From the NCBI RefSeq assembly GCF_004342265.1, contig NZ_SMCS01000011.1, positions 18,504 to 82,503 of the forward strand: 64,000 nt of DNA. The letters run 5' to 3'. Numbering within the stretch: position 1 is the stretch's first letter; every line of letters begins with the position of its first letter. This document shows positions 8,510 to 17,755 of this stretch, in pieces. The notes below the pieces were generated by a model, which saw only the letters and a program-made list of their open reading frames with translations, was not told the origin of the DNA and did not search any database. The position numbers and the translations under genes were made by a program. The DNA comes from Luteibacter rhizovicinus (GTDB lineage: Bacteria > Pseudomonadota > Gammaproteobacteria > Xanthomonadales > Rhodanobacteraceae).

Positions 8510-9961
8510 ATGAGTGCACACGACATCCGTTCCGCCACGCGTCCGGATCCGGACCAGCCGATGGTCGACATCGCCAACTACGTCGCCGATTACAAGATCG
8601 AGTCGACGGAAGCGTATGACACCGCGCGCTATATGCTGCTCGATTCGCTGGCGTGTTCGGCCCTCGCGATGAAGTTCCCCGACTGCGTGAAGCACCTGGG
8701 ACCCTTGGTTCCGGGCGCGACGATGCCGGGCGGCGCGCGCGTGCCGTTCACCTCGCACGAGCTCGATCCGGTACAGGCCGCCTTCGCGATCGGCACCCAG
8801 ATCCGCTATCTCGATTTCAACGACACCTGGCTGGCCGCCGAATGGGGCCATCCGTCGGACAACCTCGGCTCGATCCTGGCCGTGGCCGATTACCTCAGCC
8901 GCAAGGCCGTGAAGGAAGGCGGCAAGGCGCTGACCGTCCGCGACGTGCTGACCTATGCCATCAAGGCCCACGAAATCCAGGGTTGCTACGCGCTGAAGAA
9001 CAGCTTCAACCGCGTCGGCCAGGACCACGTGATCCTCGTCCGCCTCGCTTCCTCGGCCGTGACCACGGCCATGCTCGGCGGCGGCAAGGAGGAGATCACC
9101 ACGGCCGTGTCGCACAGCTGGATCGACAACGGCGCCCTGCGCACCTATCGCCACGCCCCGAACACCGGTCCGCGGAAGAGCTGGGCGGCCGGCGACGCCT
9201 GCCGCCGCGCGGTCACCCACGCCATCAACGCCGTTTACCGGAACGTGGTGGGCTACCCGTCGGCGCTTTCGGCCAAGACCTGGGGCTATTACGACGTGGC
9301 CTTCAAGGGCAACGCGTTCGAGTTCGAGCGTCCCTTCGGCAGCTACGTGATGGAGAACGTGCTCTTCAAGATCAGCTTCCCGGCCGAATTCCATGCCCAG
9401 ACGGCGGTGGAATGCGCCATGCAGCTGCACGGCCAGGTTGCCGGCCGTATCGACGAGATCGAGAAGATCGTCATCGAAACCCAGGAAGCGGGCGTCCGCA
9501 TCATCGACAAGACAGGCCCGCTGGCCAATTACGCCGATCGCGACCACTGCATCCAGTACATGGTCGCCGTTCCGCTGATCTTCGGCCGCCTCACCGCCGA
9601 CGACTACAACGACGCCGTGGCGGCCGATCCGCGTATCGACGCGCTGCGAGACAAAATGACGGTTCAGGAGAATCCTCAGTTCACAAAGGATTACTTCGAC
9701 CCCGAAAAACGCTATATCGGCAATTCGGTCCAGGTGTTTTTCAAGGACGGCAGCAAAACCGAGAAAGTTTCGATTGATTTCCCGATCGGACATCGCAAGC
9801 GTCGTGCCGAAGGCATCCCCGTCCTGTTGAAGAAATTCGAAGCCGCGCTACGTGCGGAGTGGCCTTCGGAGCGGGTCGAGAAGGTTCTTGCGGTCACCAA
9901 TTCGCCTGAAACCCTCGACGCGATGGCCATTCACGATTTCATGACACTCTTCACGGCCTGA
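8510..9961 (+). CDS. prpD: 2-methylcitrate dehydratase
   Basis: Dehydrates 2-methylcitrate to 2-methyl-cis-aconitate in the methylcitrate cycle of propionate breakdown. The 483-residue length equals E. coli PrpD. MmgE/PrpD-family signatures are visible: SLACSALAMKFPDC near residue 45, FNDTWLAAEWGHPSDNLGSI and PFGSYVMENVLFKISFPAEF. ATG 8510 gives MSAHDIRSATRPDP; upstream codons in the same frame run into the terC leader region and are not homologous. The gene stands alone: prpB, prpC and acnD/prpF are not next to it, so propionate catabolism must be completed from elsewhere. It is divergent from terC and is followed by ompA in the same direction. Confidence 0.92.
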   Translation: MSAHDIRSATRPDPDQPMVDIANYVADYKIESTEAYDTARYMLLDSLACSALAMKFPDCVKHLGPLVPGATMPGGARVPFTSHELDPVQAAFAIGTQIRYLDFNDTWLAAEWGHPSDNLGSILAVADYLSRKAVKEGGKALTVRDVLTYAIKAHEIQGCYALKNSFNRVGQDHVILVRLASSAVTTAMLGGGKEEITTAVSHSWIDNGALRTYRHAPNTGPRKSWAAGDACRRAVTHAINAVYRNVVGYPSALSAKTWGYYDVAFKGNAFEFERPFGSYVMENVLFKISFPAEFHAQTAVECAMQLHGQVAGRIDEIEKIVIETQEAGVRIIDKTGPLANYADRDHCIQYMVAVPLIFGRLTADDYNDAVAADPRIDALRDKMTVQENPQFTKDYFDPEKRYIGNSVQVFFKDGSKTEKVSIDFPIGHRKRRAEGIPVLLKKFEAALRAEWPSERVEKVLAVTNSPETLDAMAIHDFMTLFTA

Positions 9962-10158
9962 TAATCCCTGTGACTCGAATATGAACGGCGGTTTTTAGCA
10001 CGTGTTCAATTGTTTGATTTTTGCTAAACTGCCGCCGCCCGTTGAAGGGGTATCAAAGCGAGGGACGGCAGAAGTCCCCGGATTCGAATAAGAGTTCTAC
10101 GCGCGATTTCCGTATGGGGTGGAGCGCGGACGCGAATACCAATAATGAGGAGACACCG

Positions 10159-11268
10159 ATGAAACGTAAGGGCTTGTTTTTGCTGATCGGCTTGGCCCTG
10201 GGCGGCGTGGGTGCCGTTCACGCGCAGGACACTGCCGGTGACACGGCTAGCAGCACGTCGTCGAGCTACGACGGCCGCTGGTACATCGCACCGACCGTTG
10301 GCGGTTACTACAACGACACGGACCGCAACACCAACAGCCGTCAGGTTTACTACGGCCTGGGTTTCGGTAAGTTCATTTCGAACAACGCGTCGATCGACAT
10401 CTTTGCCGACCGCACCAAGCGCGACAACGATGGCGTTGGCCATTGGTCGAACAACAGCTACGGCGTTGCCGCCCGTTTCTACGCCGGTGCGTGGGACGCA
10501 TGGCGCCCGTACCTGCTGGCCGGTGTGATGGGCAGCTACCACCACAACCCGTCGGATAACGGCTGGTCCCCGGCCGCCGAGCTCGGCGTCGGCGTGTCCA
10601 AGACCATCACCGACAGCTCCGACGTCCGCGTCGAAGCCGGCTACCGTTACGATTGGGACGACAAGACCGTCTCCAAGAACAACGGCTACGGCGACTGGTT
10701 CCTCGGCTTCTCGATCGTTTCCCGCTTCGGTGCTCCTCCGGCCGCTCCGGCTGCGCCCGTTGCCGTTGCTCCGGCCGCTCCGGATTGCTCCACCCTCGAC
10801 AGCGATGGCGACGGTGTGAACGATTGCGACGACAAGTGCCCGAACACGCCGGCTGGCACGATCGTCGGTCCGGACGGTTGCCCGCAGAAGGTCGTCATCG
10901 ACCTCCGTGGCGTCAACTTCAAGTTCGATCGTCCGAAGAAGGGCGAGAAGAACATCGGTCCGAGCCTGCAGGAGCCGACCAGCGAATCGCTGGGCGTCCT
11001 CGACCAGGCTGTCGACACCCTGCAGCGTTACCCGCAGGTCAAGGTCATGGTTGCCGGTTACACGGATAGCGTTGGTAAGGACGCGTACAACCAGGGTCTC
11101 TCCGAGCGTCGCTCGAAGATCGTGTACGACTACCTGACGGCCCACGGCATTGGTGCCGACCGTCTGGAAGGCCCGGTTGGCCACGGTAAGAACAACCCGA
11201 TCGACACGAACGACACGGCCGAAGGCCGCGCTCGCAACCGTCGCACCGAGCTGCAGGTTCAGCAGTAA
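10159..11268 (+). CDS. OmpA-family outer membrane protein with thrombospondin type-3 repeat
   Basis: A 369-residue cell-envelope protein linking the outer membrane to peptidoglycan. It has a signal peptide (MKRKGLFLLIGLALGG, cut after AVHA) and an N-terminal beta-barrel to about residue 195, followed by an Ala/Pro hinge. Next is a Ca-binding TSP3-like stretch (DSDGDGVNDCDDKCPNTPAG) and a C-terminal OmpA domain. The peptidoglycan-binding motif there reads VAGYTDSVGKDAYNQGLSERR and ends in GRARNRRTEL. ATG 10159 is preceded by GAGGAGA (10147-10153); upstream in-frame codons are leader. The leader is about 130 bases if transcription starts after the TAAACT at 10025-10030. A strong terminator follows. 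Confidence 0.93.
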   Translation: MKRKGLFLLIGLALGGVGAVHAQDTAGDTASSTSSSYDGRWYIAPTVGGYYNDTDRNTNSRQVYYGLGFGKFISNNASIDIFADRTKRDNDGVGHWSNNSYGVAARFYAGAWDAWRPYLLAGVMGSYHHNPSDNGWSPAAELGVGVSKTITDSSDVRVEAGYRYDWDDKTVSKNNGYGDWFLGFSIVSRFGAPPAAPAAPVAVAPAAPDCSTLDSDGDGVNDCDDKCPNTPAGTIVGPDGCPQKVVIDLRGVNFKFDRPKKGEKNIGPSLQEPTSESLGVLDQAVDTLQRYPQVKVMVAGYTDSVGKDAYNQGLSERRSKIVYDYLTAHGIGADRLEGPVGHGKNNPIDTNDTAEGRARNRRTELQVQQ

Positions 11269-11287
11269 GGTTTCATCGGTAGTAACG

Positions 11288-11317
11288 AAAAAGCCCGGCG
11301 AAAGCCGGGCTTTTTTT
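11288..11317. terminator. Rho-independent terminator of ompA, bidirectional
   Basis: Stem AGCCCGGC/GCCGGGCT around a GAAA tetraloop (11292-11311) followed by seven T residues, starting 20 bases after the ompA stop. The A run on the other side also makes it usable from the opposite strand. Confidence 0.92.
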
Positions 11318-11351
11318 ATGCCTCGTCCACTGTGCGGACCTGGGCTTGCCG

Positions 11352-11389
11352 CTTTCTGTGGGAGCGCGCAGGCGCGCTCCCACAGAAAG
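11352..11389. repeat. REP-like palindrome, 18-bp perfect stem
   Basis: An 18-base perfect inverted repeat (11352-11369 with 11372-11389) with a 2-base loop and core GTGGGAGCGCGC. It lies between the converging ends of ompA and the TonB receptor gene. Related palindromes occur at 7507, 30505, 41053, 51085 and 56259. Confidence 0.7.
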
Positions 11390-11408
11390 GGGTATGGCGT
11401 TTGGCCGA

Positions 11409-13868
11409 TCAGAACGTATAGCGAACCCGCCCATACCAATACGCCCCGTTGACCCCGATCGGCGAGATCACGTCATACGGGAAATTTCCCGCGTATGCGA
11501 TGTCGGCGATGGAGCGGGTGGGGTATTGATCCGTGATGTTCTGGCCACCAATGGCCAGCGAAAGGCGTTCGGTCGCATGCCACTCGACTTCGGCATCCAG
11601 TTGCCAGCGGGCAGCATAGGTCTGGGTCGGTACGAAGCCGCCGCCGAAGTCGAAGACGCGGGTCGTCGCGCCCTGGCGGGTCAACCGGCCAAGCAGGGAC
11701 CAGCGCGGCGCATCCCATTTCGCGGTAAGCGCGCCACGTTGACGCGGGGCCGCGTCGGTCAGCGTATTGCGTTCCTCCAGTCCGAACAGCACGGCGTCGG
11801 CGCCCAACGCGGCGAGCTGGGGTGGCGTGTCACGCACCTTGCGTATCGAGGTCCGGTTATAACTGTACGTGCCGGTCAGCGTGAGGTTGCCGCCATAGGC
11901 GGGATGCCGGTAGTTGGCGACCAGTTCCGCGCCGCGCGTGCGCGTATCCACGGCATTGGTGAAGAACGCGACGCTCTGCACGCCGGGCACACCGTAATTC
12001 GCGAGGATGTACGACTCCAGGCCGTCGGTCGCGATGGTCTCCGAAAGCGTCACCCGATGGTCCACATCGATGCGATACACGTCCAGCGACGCATCGAAGT
12101 GTTCGCCCAGGCGCGCTGTAAAACCAAGACTGATATTGCGCGACTTCTCGGGTTGCAGCGGTGTCGCGCCAAGGCCGCGAGCAATAGGGTTATTCACCGA
12201 AAGCACGCGACCCTGCACCAGTTCGCCATTCGCACCGTAGCCGGTGGACGTCGACTCGAAACCCACCTGGCTCAGGGACGGGGCGCGAATATTGTTGGAG
12301 ATGGCGCCACGCAGCGCGTAGTTCGGCGTAAAGGCATAGCGACCGCTGAGCTTGCCGGTCCATGCGCTGCCGAAATCGTTGTAATGCTCGTAGCGCGCGG
12401 CGGCGTCCGCGAATAGACGTTCGGTCAGATCCGCGGAAATATCCAGGTACGCGGCACCGACATGGCGGCTGAGATTGGCCGTGTCCTGCGGTGTCAGGCC
12501 ACCGCCCGCCTGCGCGCCGATGGGGGCGCCGGCAACAGGACCCACTTCATAGGACGCCGGGTCGCCCGCATAGGTGCGGAATGTCTCGCGACGGTATTCC
12601 GCACCGGTGGCCACGGTATAAAGCGTCGTTCCCCATTCGACCGAGCGGCTCAGGTCGAGATTGGCGGTGCTTTGCGTGCCTTCGTACTTGCCGATGCGAA
12701 AACTCGTCGGACTATCCGGCCCCAGCGACACGTTGACCGAGTTGCGCAGATCGTAGGCGAAGCTGTTCCCGCCCCAGGTCAGGCTGCCGTCGTAATCCCA
12801 TTCGCCGATCCGTCCGCGTGCACCTGCCGTGAGGTTCACGTCGCGGTTGTAGCCCTGCGATTCGGGACGATAGCCGTCCGGATAGATCGCCGGCACGTTG
12901 GCATCGCTGTCCGGATAACGGAAATAGTTGTCGCCGATGGTCCGGCGTTGCGTATAGATGCCGAATGCGTAAGCCCTGACGTTATCGGCCAGCGGCAGTT
13001 CGGCGTTTACCCAGCCGCTGTAGTTCTCGCTTTGCGGATCGCCCGCGGCGTAGTTGCGCTTGCCCTGCAGTGCCAGATTGGCGGGAGATTGATTCTCCCA
13101 CGAGGGGATCTGGTCGAAGCCCGCGCGATTGGTGGGTTCGTGCTGGTTGCTTTCGATACCCGCGCGAACGAAGCCGCCGTCGCCGCCCAGGCGCGCACCG
13201 AACTTGGCGCTGGCGAATCCGCTCTGACCGTCGGTAATCGTGCGGCCCGTCGGTTTGAAATCGGTATGGAATGCGCCGTAGCTCGCGGTCACTTCGCCGC
13301 CCTCGGGCGCATCGTCGAGGATGATGTTCACGACACCGGCGATAGCGTCCGAACCGTATTGCGCACCGGCGCCGTCGCGCAGCACTTCGATGCGCTTGAT
13401 CGAGCTGATCGGTATCGCATTGAAGTCCACCGGCGTCGTGCCCCGGCCGATCTTGGTATCGGCGTTGACGAGGGCGGAGGTATGGAAGCGTTTGCCATTG
13501 ACCAGCACCAGCACCTGGTCGGGGCTCATGCCGCGCAACTGCGCCGCGCGCACATGATCCGACCCGCCGGAATTGGACTGCCGAGGAAAATTGAACGACG
13601 GCAGCAGCGCGGCCAGTGCCTGGCCCAGCTCGCCATTCACGGCGCCGGCGGCGCGCAGGTCTTCGGGCGTCAGCACATCGATGGGCACGGGCGAGTCGAG
13701 TACCGTGCGATCCTTCGAGCGGGTACCGGTCACCACGATCTGGTCCAGCGTCGACGCGGACGCGGGCTGCGCGTCCTGGGCCGTTGCCTCGGAAACAGAT
13801 GCATCGAAAACGGACAGGGCGATGGCGATCGCCATCGGAAGTGCGTGCTTACGGTATTGCGACATCAT
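11409..13868 (-). CDS. TonB-dependent outer-membrane receptor, substrate unknown
   Basis: An 819-residue receptor. Signal peptide to about residue 31, then a TonB-box-like segment (STLDQIVVTGTR) and a plug domain with the typical VLVLVNGKRFHTSALVN and IEVLRDGAGAQYGSDAIAGV. A 22-strand barrel follows and ends in YWYGRVRYTF with the terminal Phe. It imports an unidentified ligand across the outer membrane using TonB energy. Two ATG codons are adjacent (13868, 13865) after AGGGG. There is no Fur-box-like sequence upstream and no transport partner gene next to it, so the ligand could be a siderophore, a vitamin or a plant-derived compound. Confidence 0.9.
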   Translation of the reverse strand: MMSQYRKHALPMAIAIALSVFDASVSEATAQDAQPASASTLDQIVVTGTRSKDRTVLDSPVPIDVLTPEDLRAAGAVNGELGQALAALLPSFNFPRQSNSGGSDHVRAAQLRGMSPDQVLVLVNGKRFHTSALVNADTKIGRGTTPVDFNAIPISSIKRIEVLRDGAGAQYGSDAIAGVVNIILDDAPEGGEVTASYGAFHTDFKPTGRTITDGQSGFASAKFGARLGGDGGFVRAGIESNQHEPTNRAGFDQIPSWENQSPANLALQGKRNYAAGDPQSENYSGWVNAELPLADNVRAYAFGIYTQRRTIGDNYFRYPDSDANVPAIYPDGYRPESQGYNRDVNLTAGARGRIGEWDYDGSLTWGGNSFAYDLRNSVNVSLGPDSPTSFRIGKYEGTQSTANLDLSRSVEWGTTLYTVATGAEYRRETFRTYAGDPASYEVGPVAGAPIGAQAGGGLTPQDTANLSRHVGAAYLDISADLTERLFADAAARYEHYNDFGSAWTGKLSGRYAFTPNYALRGAISNNIRAPSLSQVGFESTSTGYGANGELVQGRVLSVNNPIARGLGATPLQPEKSRNISLGFTARLGEHFDASLDVYRIDVDHRVTLSETIATDGLESYILANYGVPGVQSVAFFTNAVDTRTRGAELVANYRHPAYGGNLTLTGTYSYNRTSIRKVRDTPPQLAALGADAVLFGLEERNTLTDAAPRQRGALTAKWDAPRWSLLGRLTRQGATTRVFDFGGGFVPTQTYAARWQLDAEVEWHATERLSLAIGGQNITDQYPTRSIADIAYAGNFPYDVISPIGVNGAYWYGRVRYTF

Positions 13869-14165
13869 GTAAAACCCCTGGTAAAAGCGTGCGCGACGCT
13901 ACGCCGCGCCCCTGGGCGCGGTCGGATAAAGCGGGAAGCGCGTCGTCAGGCCCGACGCGCGGGCATACATCGGCCCATCGCCACGCAAACGCGGCTGGCA
14001 GGGGCAATGCGATGTATGCGAATGTTCAAAGGGTGCGGTGGGCCATGAGTGGTAGATGCGCTTTGCCCATTTGTTGCATTGCAGTGTAGGCTGTGTCAAT
14101 ACATCTGGACCGATAGGCGTATGGACGTCCGTACGCCTCACGATATTCGCGTAGGGGTAGAAAGC

Positions 14166-14618
14166 ATGAAATCATGGGCTGGAATCGTCCTGTCGCTGGC
14201 GCTTCTCGCAACGGCGGGCTGTGCCACGGCGCCGCACGCGAGCGAAGGCACGGCAACGCTTACCGGCGATGCCGCGCATCCCGATCGCACCGCGGGATGG
14301 GTGTCCACCAGCCTGTACTTCGGCCTGGGGCTCGCCGACGGCGGAGCCGGCGTCAGCGAAGCGCAGTGGCGGGCCTTCCTGGACAAGGAAGTGACGCCAC
14401 GCTTTCCCGACGGTCTGAGTGTCCGCGACGTCTACGGACAATGGCGAGGCAAGGGCCAGTCCGGCACCGAACGCCTGCGTTCGAAAGAGCTGCTGCTCCT
14501 GTATCCGGACGGTCCGCGTCAGCGTGCGGACGTCGAGGCGATTCGCGCGGCGTGGAAGCGAGACACCGGCGACCAGTCGGTCCTGCGGGTCACCCAGCCC
14601 GCGGACGTGTCGTTCTGA
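14166..14618 (+). CDS. DUF3574-family lipoprotein
   Basis: A 150-residue protein with a lipoprotein signal peptide (LSLALLATAGC, Cys about residue 19). The body fits DUF3574: TSLYFGLGLADG, then WRAFLDKEVTPRFPDGLSV and a GQW motif. Function unknown. ATG 14166 follows AGGGGTAG; the frame is open further upstream but that part lacks the lipobox at its front. The stop overlaps the ATG of the following permease (TGATG), so the two are translationally coupled. Confidence 0.82.
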   Translation: MKSWAGIVLSLALLATAGCATAPHASEGTATLTGDAAHPDRTAGWVSTSLYFGLGLADGGAGVSEAQWRAFLDKEVTPRFPDGLSVRDVYGQWRGKGQSGTERLRSKELLLLYPDGPRQRADVEAIRAAWKRDTGDQSVLRVTQPADVSF

Positions 14619-16201
14619 TGGCCGCTGTGCAGACACGCCGTCGCTTCGGCGGCGGCGACCTCAATGGCTTTCTCGGCCTCGTCGTCGACAACCTGTCGAT
14701 CCTGGCCTTCCTGGCGACCGCGCTGATCGGCATCTTCGGATTCCCCGCCGATATCGTCTACCGGCGGATGTTTCCGGGTACCGCGCTTGGCGTGCTGCTC
14801 GGCAATCTCGCCTATACGTGGATGGCGCGGCGACTGGCCCGGCGCACGGGACGCGACGACGTCACGGCCATGCCGCTGGGACTCGACGCGCCCACCAGCA
14901 TCGGCATGGCGCTGCTCGTACTCGGCCCGGCCTTCCTCGCCTTTCGCCAGGGCGGCATGGACGCCGACCACGCCGCCGAAGCCACCTGGCAGCTCGGCAT
15001 GGCCTCGCTGGTCGTCATGGGCATCCTGAAATTCGTACTGTCGTTCGCCGGCGCATGGGTGCAGCGATCCGTGCCGCGCGCGGGCCTGCTCGGTTCCATC
15101 GCCGGCATCGCGCTCGTGCTGATGGGTTTCCTGCCGCTGATTGAAATCATGCGCGTGCCCGTCGTCGGTTTCGCCGGGCTGGGCATCGTGCTCTACGCGC
15201 TGGTCGCCCGCCGGCGCCTGCCGTTCGGCGTGCCCGGCGTACTCGCCGCGTTCCTCGTCGGCGTAGCGCTCTATTACGGACTGGGTCCCATGGGCCTGCT
15301 CGGCACCGGTTATCACGCGCCCGCGGCGTGGCAATGGCGCATCGGCCTGCCATGGCCGTCGCTGGGCTTCGTAACCGGCCTTCCCTATACCGTGGCCTAT
15401 CTCCCGCTGATCCTGCCCTTCGGCCTGCTGATGGTCGTCGGTGGCATCAACGTCACCGAGAGCGCCCGCGCGGCCGGCGACGACTACCCGACCCGCGACA
15501 TCCTGCTCGTCGAGGCACTGGCGACGCTGGTAGCCGGCGTTTGCGGCGGCGTCGCGCAAACCACGCCCTACATCGGCCAGCCGTCCTACAAAGCGATGGG
15601 CGCGCGCAGCGGCTACACCTTGCTGACCGGACTCGTCATCGGACTCGGTGGCGTATTCGGCTATCTCTCGAACCTGGTCGAGCTGCTGCCGATCGCGGTA
15701 CTCGCGCCGATCCTGGTCTTCGTCGCCATCGGCATCACCACCCAGGCCTTCGAAGCCACGCCGCTCCGCTACGCGGCGGCCGTGGTCTTCAGCTTCTTTC
15801 CGGCCATTTCGCGCATGCTGGCGATCAAACTCGGCGACCCGTCGATTGTCGATCCGGCCCACTATGCGGCGCTCTACGGCGCGAACGACCACGGCATTTC
15901 CGCCCTGGCCGTGGTCACCATCCTGGGCAACGGCTTCATCATCACCTCGATGGTCTGGGCGAGTTTCGTCGTCGCGATGATCGACGGACAGATACGAAAA
16001 GCCGCAGGCATCGTGCTGCTCGGCGCCGTGCTGACCCTGTTCGGCGTGATCCATTCGGTCGACCCCACCGGCAGCGTCTACCTCCCGTGGCAGCTTGCCG
16101 ACGGCGCGCGCGCCATGGTCTGGCAGTTCACCGCCGCGTACGCGGCGCTGGCGGCGGTACTGGCCCTGCTGTCCCTGCAGAGGGAGTCGCGGTTGAATTG
16201 A
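14618..16201 (+). CDS. NCS2/AzgA-like nucleobase permease family protein
   Basis: A 527-residue inner-membrane protein with about 12-14 hydrophobic segments. Features resembling the xanthine/uracil/AzgA (NCS2) family are the first segment with PADIVYRRMFPGTALGVLLG, the later INVTESARAAGDDYPTRDIL and the signature-like QTTPYIGQPSYKAMGARSGY. Likely a proton-coupled transporter, but the substrate cannot be read from the sequence and the protein is a divergent member. It starts inside the stop codon of the DUF3574 lipoprotein gene, suggesting a joint function. Start ATG 14618. Confidence 0.75.
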   Translation: MAAVQTRRRFGGGDLNGFLGLVVDNLSILAFLATALIGIFGFPADIVYRRMFPGTALGVLLGNLAYTWMARRLARRTGRDDVTAMPLGLDAPTSIGMALLVLGPAFLAFRQGGMDADHAAEATWQLGMASLVVMGILKFVLSFAGAWVQRSVPRAGLLGSIAGIALVLMGFLPLIEIMRVPVVGFAGLGIVLYALVARRRLPFGVPGVLAAFLVGVALYYGLGPMGLLGTGYHAPAAWQWRIGLPWPSLGFVTGLPYTVAYLPLILPFGLLMVVGGINVTESARAAGDDYPTRDILLVEALATLVAGVCGGVAQTTPYIGQPSYKAMGARSGYTLLTGLVIGLGGVFGYLSNLVELLPIAVLAPILVFVAIGITTQAFEATPLRYAAAVVFSFFPAISRMLAIKLGDPSIVDPAHYAALYGANDHGISALAVVTILGNGFIITSMVWASFVVAMIDGQIRKAAGIVLLGAVLTLFGVIHSVDPTGSVYLPWQLADGARAMVWQFTAAYAALAAVLALLSLQRESRLN

Positions 16202-16251
16202 GCGGAGCAGGGCGCCACATCGTTCCATTGACTCCTTAAGGAACGTTGCCG

Positions 16252-16782
16252 ATGTCGCTCGCCGACCTTACGAAACTCCCCGGCGTCACCGCCGAGCCCG
16301 TGGCCGTGACCCAGGGCTATGTCTTCAATCACACGATGATCCGTGTGAAAGACCTGGCGGTTTCGCTCGACTTCTACACGCGCGTACTCGGCTTCGTGCC
16401 GGTTCACCGCCAGGATTTCGCCGAGGCCGCGTTCACCATCGTCTACCTCGTCCTGCGCGGGGACCGCTCGGTCATCCCCGACGACGACACCGAACGCCTG
16501 GCCTGGGCGCTGGCCCAGCCGGGCGTGCTGGAACTCACCCACAACCACGGCACCGAGAACGACGCGAACTTCGCGTACCACAACGGCAACAGCGAGCCGC
16601 GCGGTTTCGGTCATCTGTGCGTTTCCGTCCCCGACGTAAAAGCCGCCTGCGCACGCTTCGACTCCCTGGGCGTGCCGTTCCAGAAGCGCCTGGAAGACGG
16701 GCGCATGAAGCACATCGCATTTATTCGCGATCCGGACGGCTACTGGATCGAAATCCTCCAGCCCGGCCGCATCGACGGCTGA
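16252..16782 (+). CDS. gloA: Lactoylglutathione lyase (glyoxalase I)
   Basis: Converts the methylglyoxal-glutathione hemithioacetal to S-lactoylglutathione. The 176-residue protein has the two-repeat glyoxalase fold and all four metal ligands: His27 (FNHTMIRVKD), Glu in GVLELTHNHGTE, His in RGFGHLCVSVPD and Glu in YWIEILQP. The longer loop (residues about 50-95) and HNHGTE are typical of the Zn-type rather than the short Ni-type enzyme. ATG 16252 is preceded by AAGGAA (16239-16244) at good spacing; a TTG two codons upstream is less likely. Methylglyoxal detoxification in the cytoplasm. Confidence 0.93.
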   Translation: MSLADLTKLPGVTAEPVAVTQGYVFNHTMIRVKDLAVSLDFYTRVLGFVPVHRQDFAEAAFTIVYLVLRGDRSVIPDDDTERLAWALAQPGVLELTHNHGTENDANFAYHNGNSEPRGFGHLCVSVPDVKAACARFDSLGVPFQKRLEDGRMKHIAFIRDPDGYWIEILQPGRIDG

Positions 16783-16853
16783 TACTCAAGCTGTGTGATG
16801 ATCCATGGAGCGCATCGCCCGACCGATGCGCTTCCGACAGCAAAGAGAAACCC

Positions 16854-17504
16854 ATGCACCAGACGCTCGCACCGGTTACCCGCAATCTTCTGATTGCGAA
16901 CATTCTGATCTTCGGGCTGCAATTACTGCTGAAAGACGACACCACCGCAGCGCTCACGCGCCTGTTCGCGTTGTGGCCGCTCGGGCCGGACATCGCGTTA
17001 CGTCTGGACGACGGCTCGGTCGTCTCGGCGGGATTCCGTCTTTGGCAGATCGTGACATACGCCTTCATGCATGGCGGCATGGCACACATCGTATTCAACA
17101 TGTTCGGTCTGTACATGTTCGGCAGCATGGTCGAGCGCGAACTAGGCGCGCGCCGTTTCGCGATCTACTACTTCACGTGCCTGATTGCCGCCGGTGTGGC
17201 GCAACTGGCCGTGGTCTACTTCTTCGAGCCGGATCGCATGTTTCCGACGGTAGGCGCATCCGGAGCCATCTTCGGTTTGCTCGGCGCCTTCGCGATGCGA
17301 TTCCCTCGCGAAAAGCTCATGCTCATTCCGATTCCCATCGGCATTCCCGCGTGGCTGTTCGTGACCGGCTATGGCGTTGCCGAGCTGGCGTTCGGCGTCA
17401 CCGGAACCATGGCCGGCGTGGCGCACTTCGCGCATCTTGGTGGGTTGCTGGGTGGCATCGTGTTGATGCGTATCTGGCGCGATCAATTGCCGCGTCGTTA
17501 TTGA
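16854..17504 (+). CDS. Rhomboid-family intramembrane serine protease
   Basis: A 216-residue membrane protein with six hydrophobic segments. The catalytic dyad is visible: Ser136 in GASGAIFGL and His194 in HFAHLGGLLGG. The conserved HGGMAHIVFNMFGLYMFG (around residues 73-90) supplies the oxyanion-hole His and Asn. It cleaves transmembrane segments within the bilayer; no substrate is indicated by the neighbours. ATG 16854 gives a family-like short N-terminus (MHQTLAPVTRNLLIANILIF). A long repeat region follows the gene. Confidence 0.92.
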   Translation: MHQTLAPVTRNLLIANILIFGLQLLLKDDTTAALTRLFALWPLGPDIALRLDDGSVVSAGFRLWQIVTYAFMHGGMAHIVFNMFGLYMFGSMVERELGARRFAIYYFTCLIAAGVAQLAVVYFFEPDRMFPTVGASGAIFGLLGAFAMRFPREKLMLIPIPIGIPAWLFVTGYGVAELAFGVTGTMAGVAHFAHLGGLLGGIVLMRIWRDQLPRRY

Positions 17505-17529
17505 GCCAACGCAGGAAAAATCCCGACCC

Positions 17530-17677
17530 CTCACCGTCATTCCGGCGCACGCCGGAATCCGAGGCGAGATAGTCGGTTGTCGCGAGGGTGATGACCGCTT
17601 TCAAGCGAAAACCTCAGCGCTGGATCTTGCCCAACGTGGTCGCTGCGGACCCCGGCGTACGCCGGGGTGACGGTGAG
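17530..17677. repeat. REPIN-like pair of inverted palindromes, copy 1 (148 bp)
   Basis: Starts with CTCACCGTCA followed by the palindrome ATTCCGGCG-CA-CGCCGGAAT. It ends with ACCCCGGCG-TA-CGCCGGGG and TGACGGTGAG, so the ends are inverted repeats of each other around a spacer of about 90 bases. A near-identical copy of the same length lies at 50603-50750. This arrangement of two REP palindromes in opposite orientation is typical of REPINs mobilised by RAYT transposases; no RAYT gene is in the window. Confidence 0.75.
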
Positions 17678-17755
17678 GAAGAGGGCGTCGCGAGGCGATC
17701 GTCGGCATCACGCGCGCATACGGCTCATGCCCCCGGGATTTCCCCACCAGCCGGA

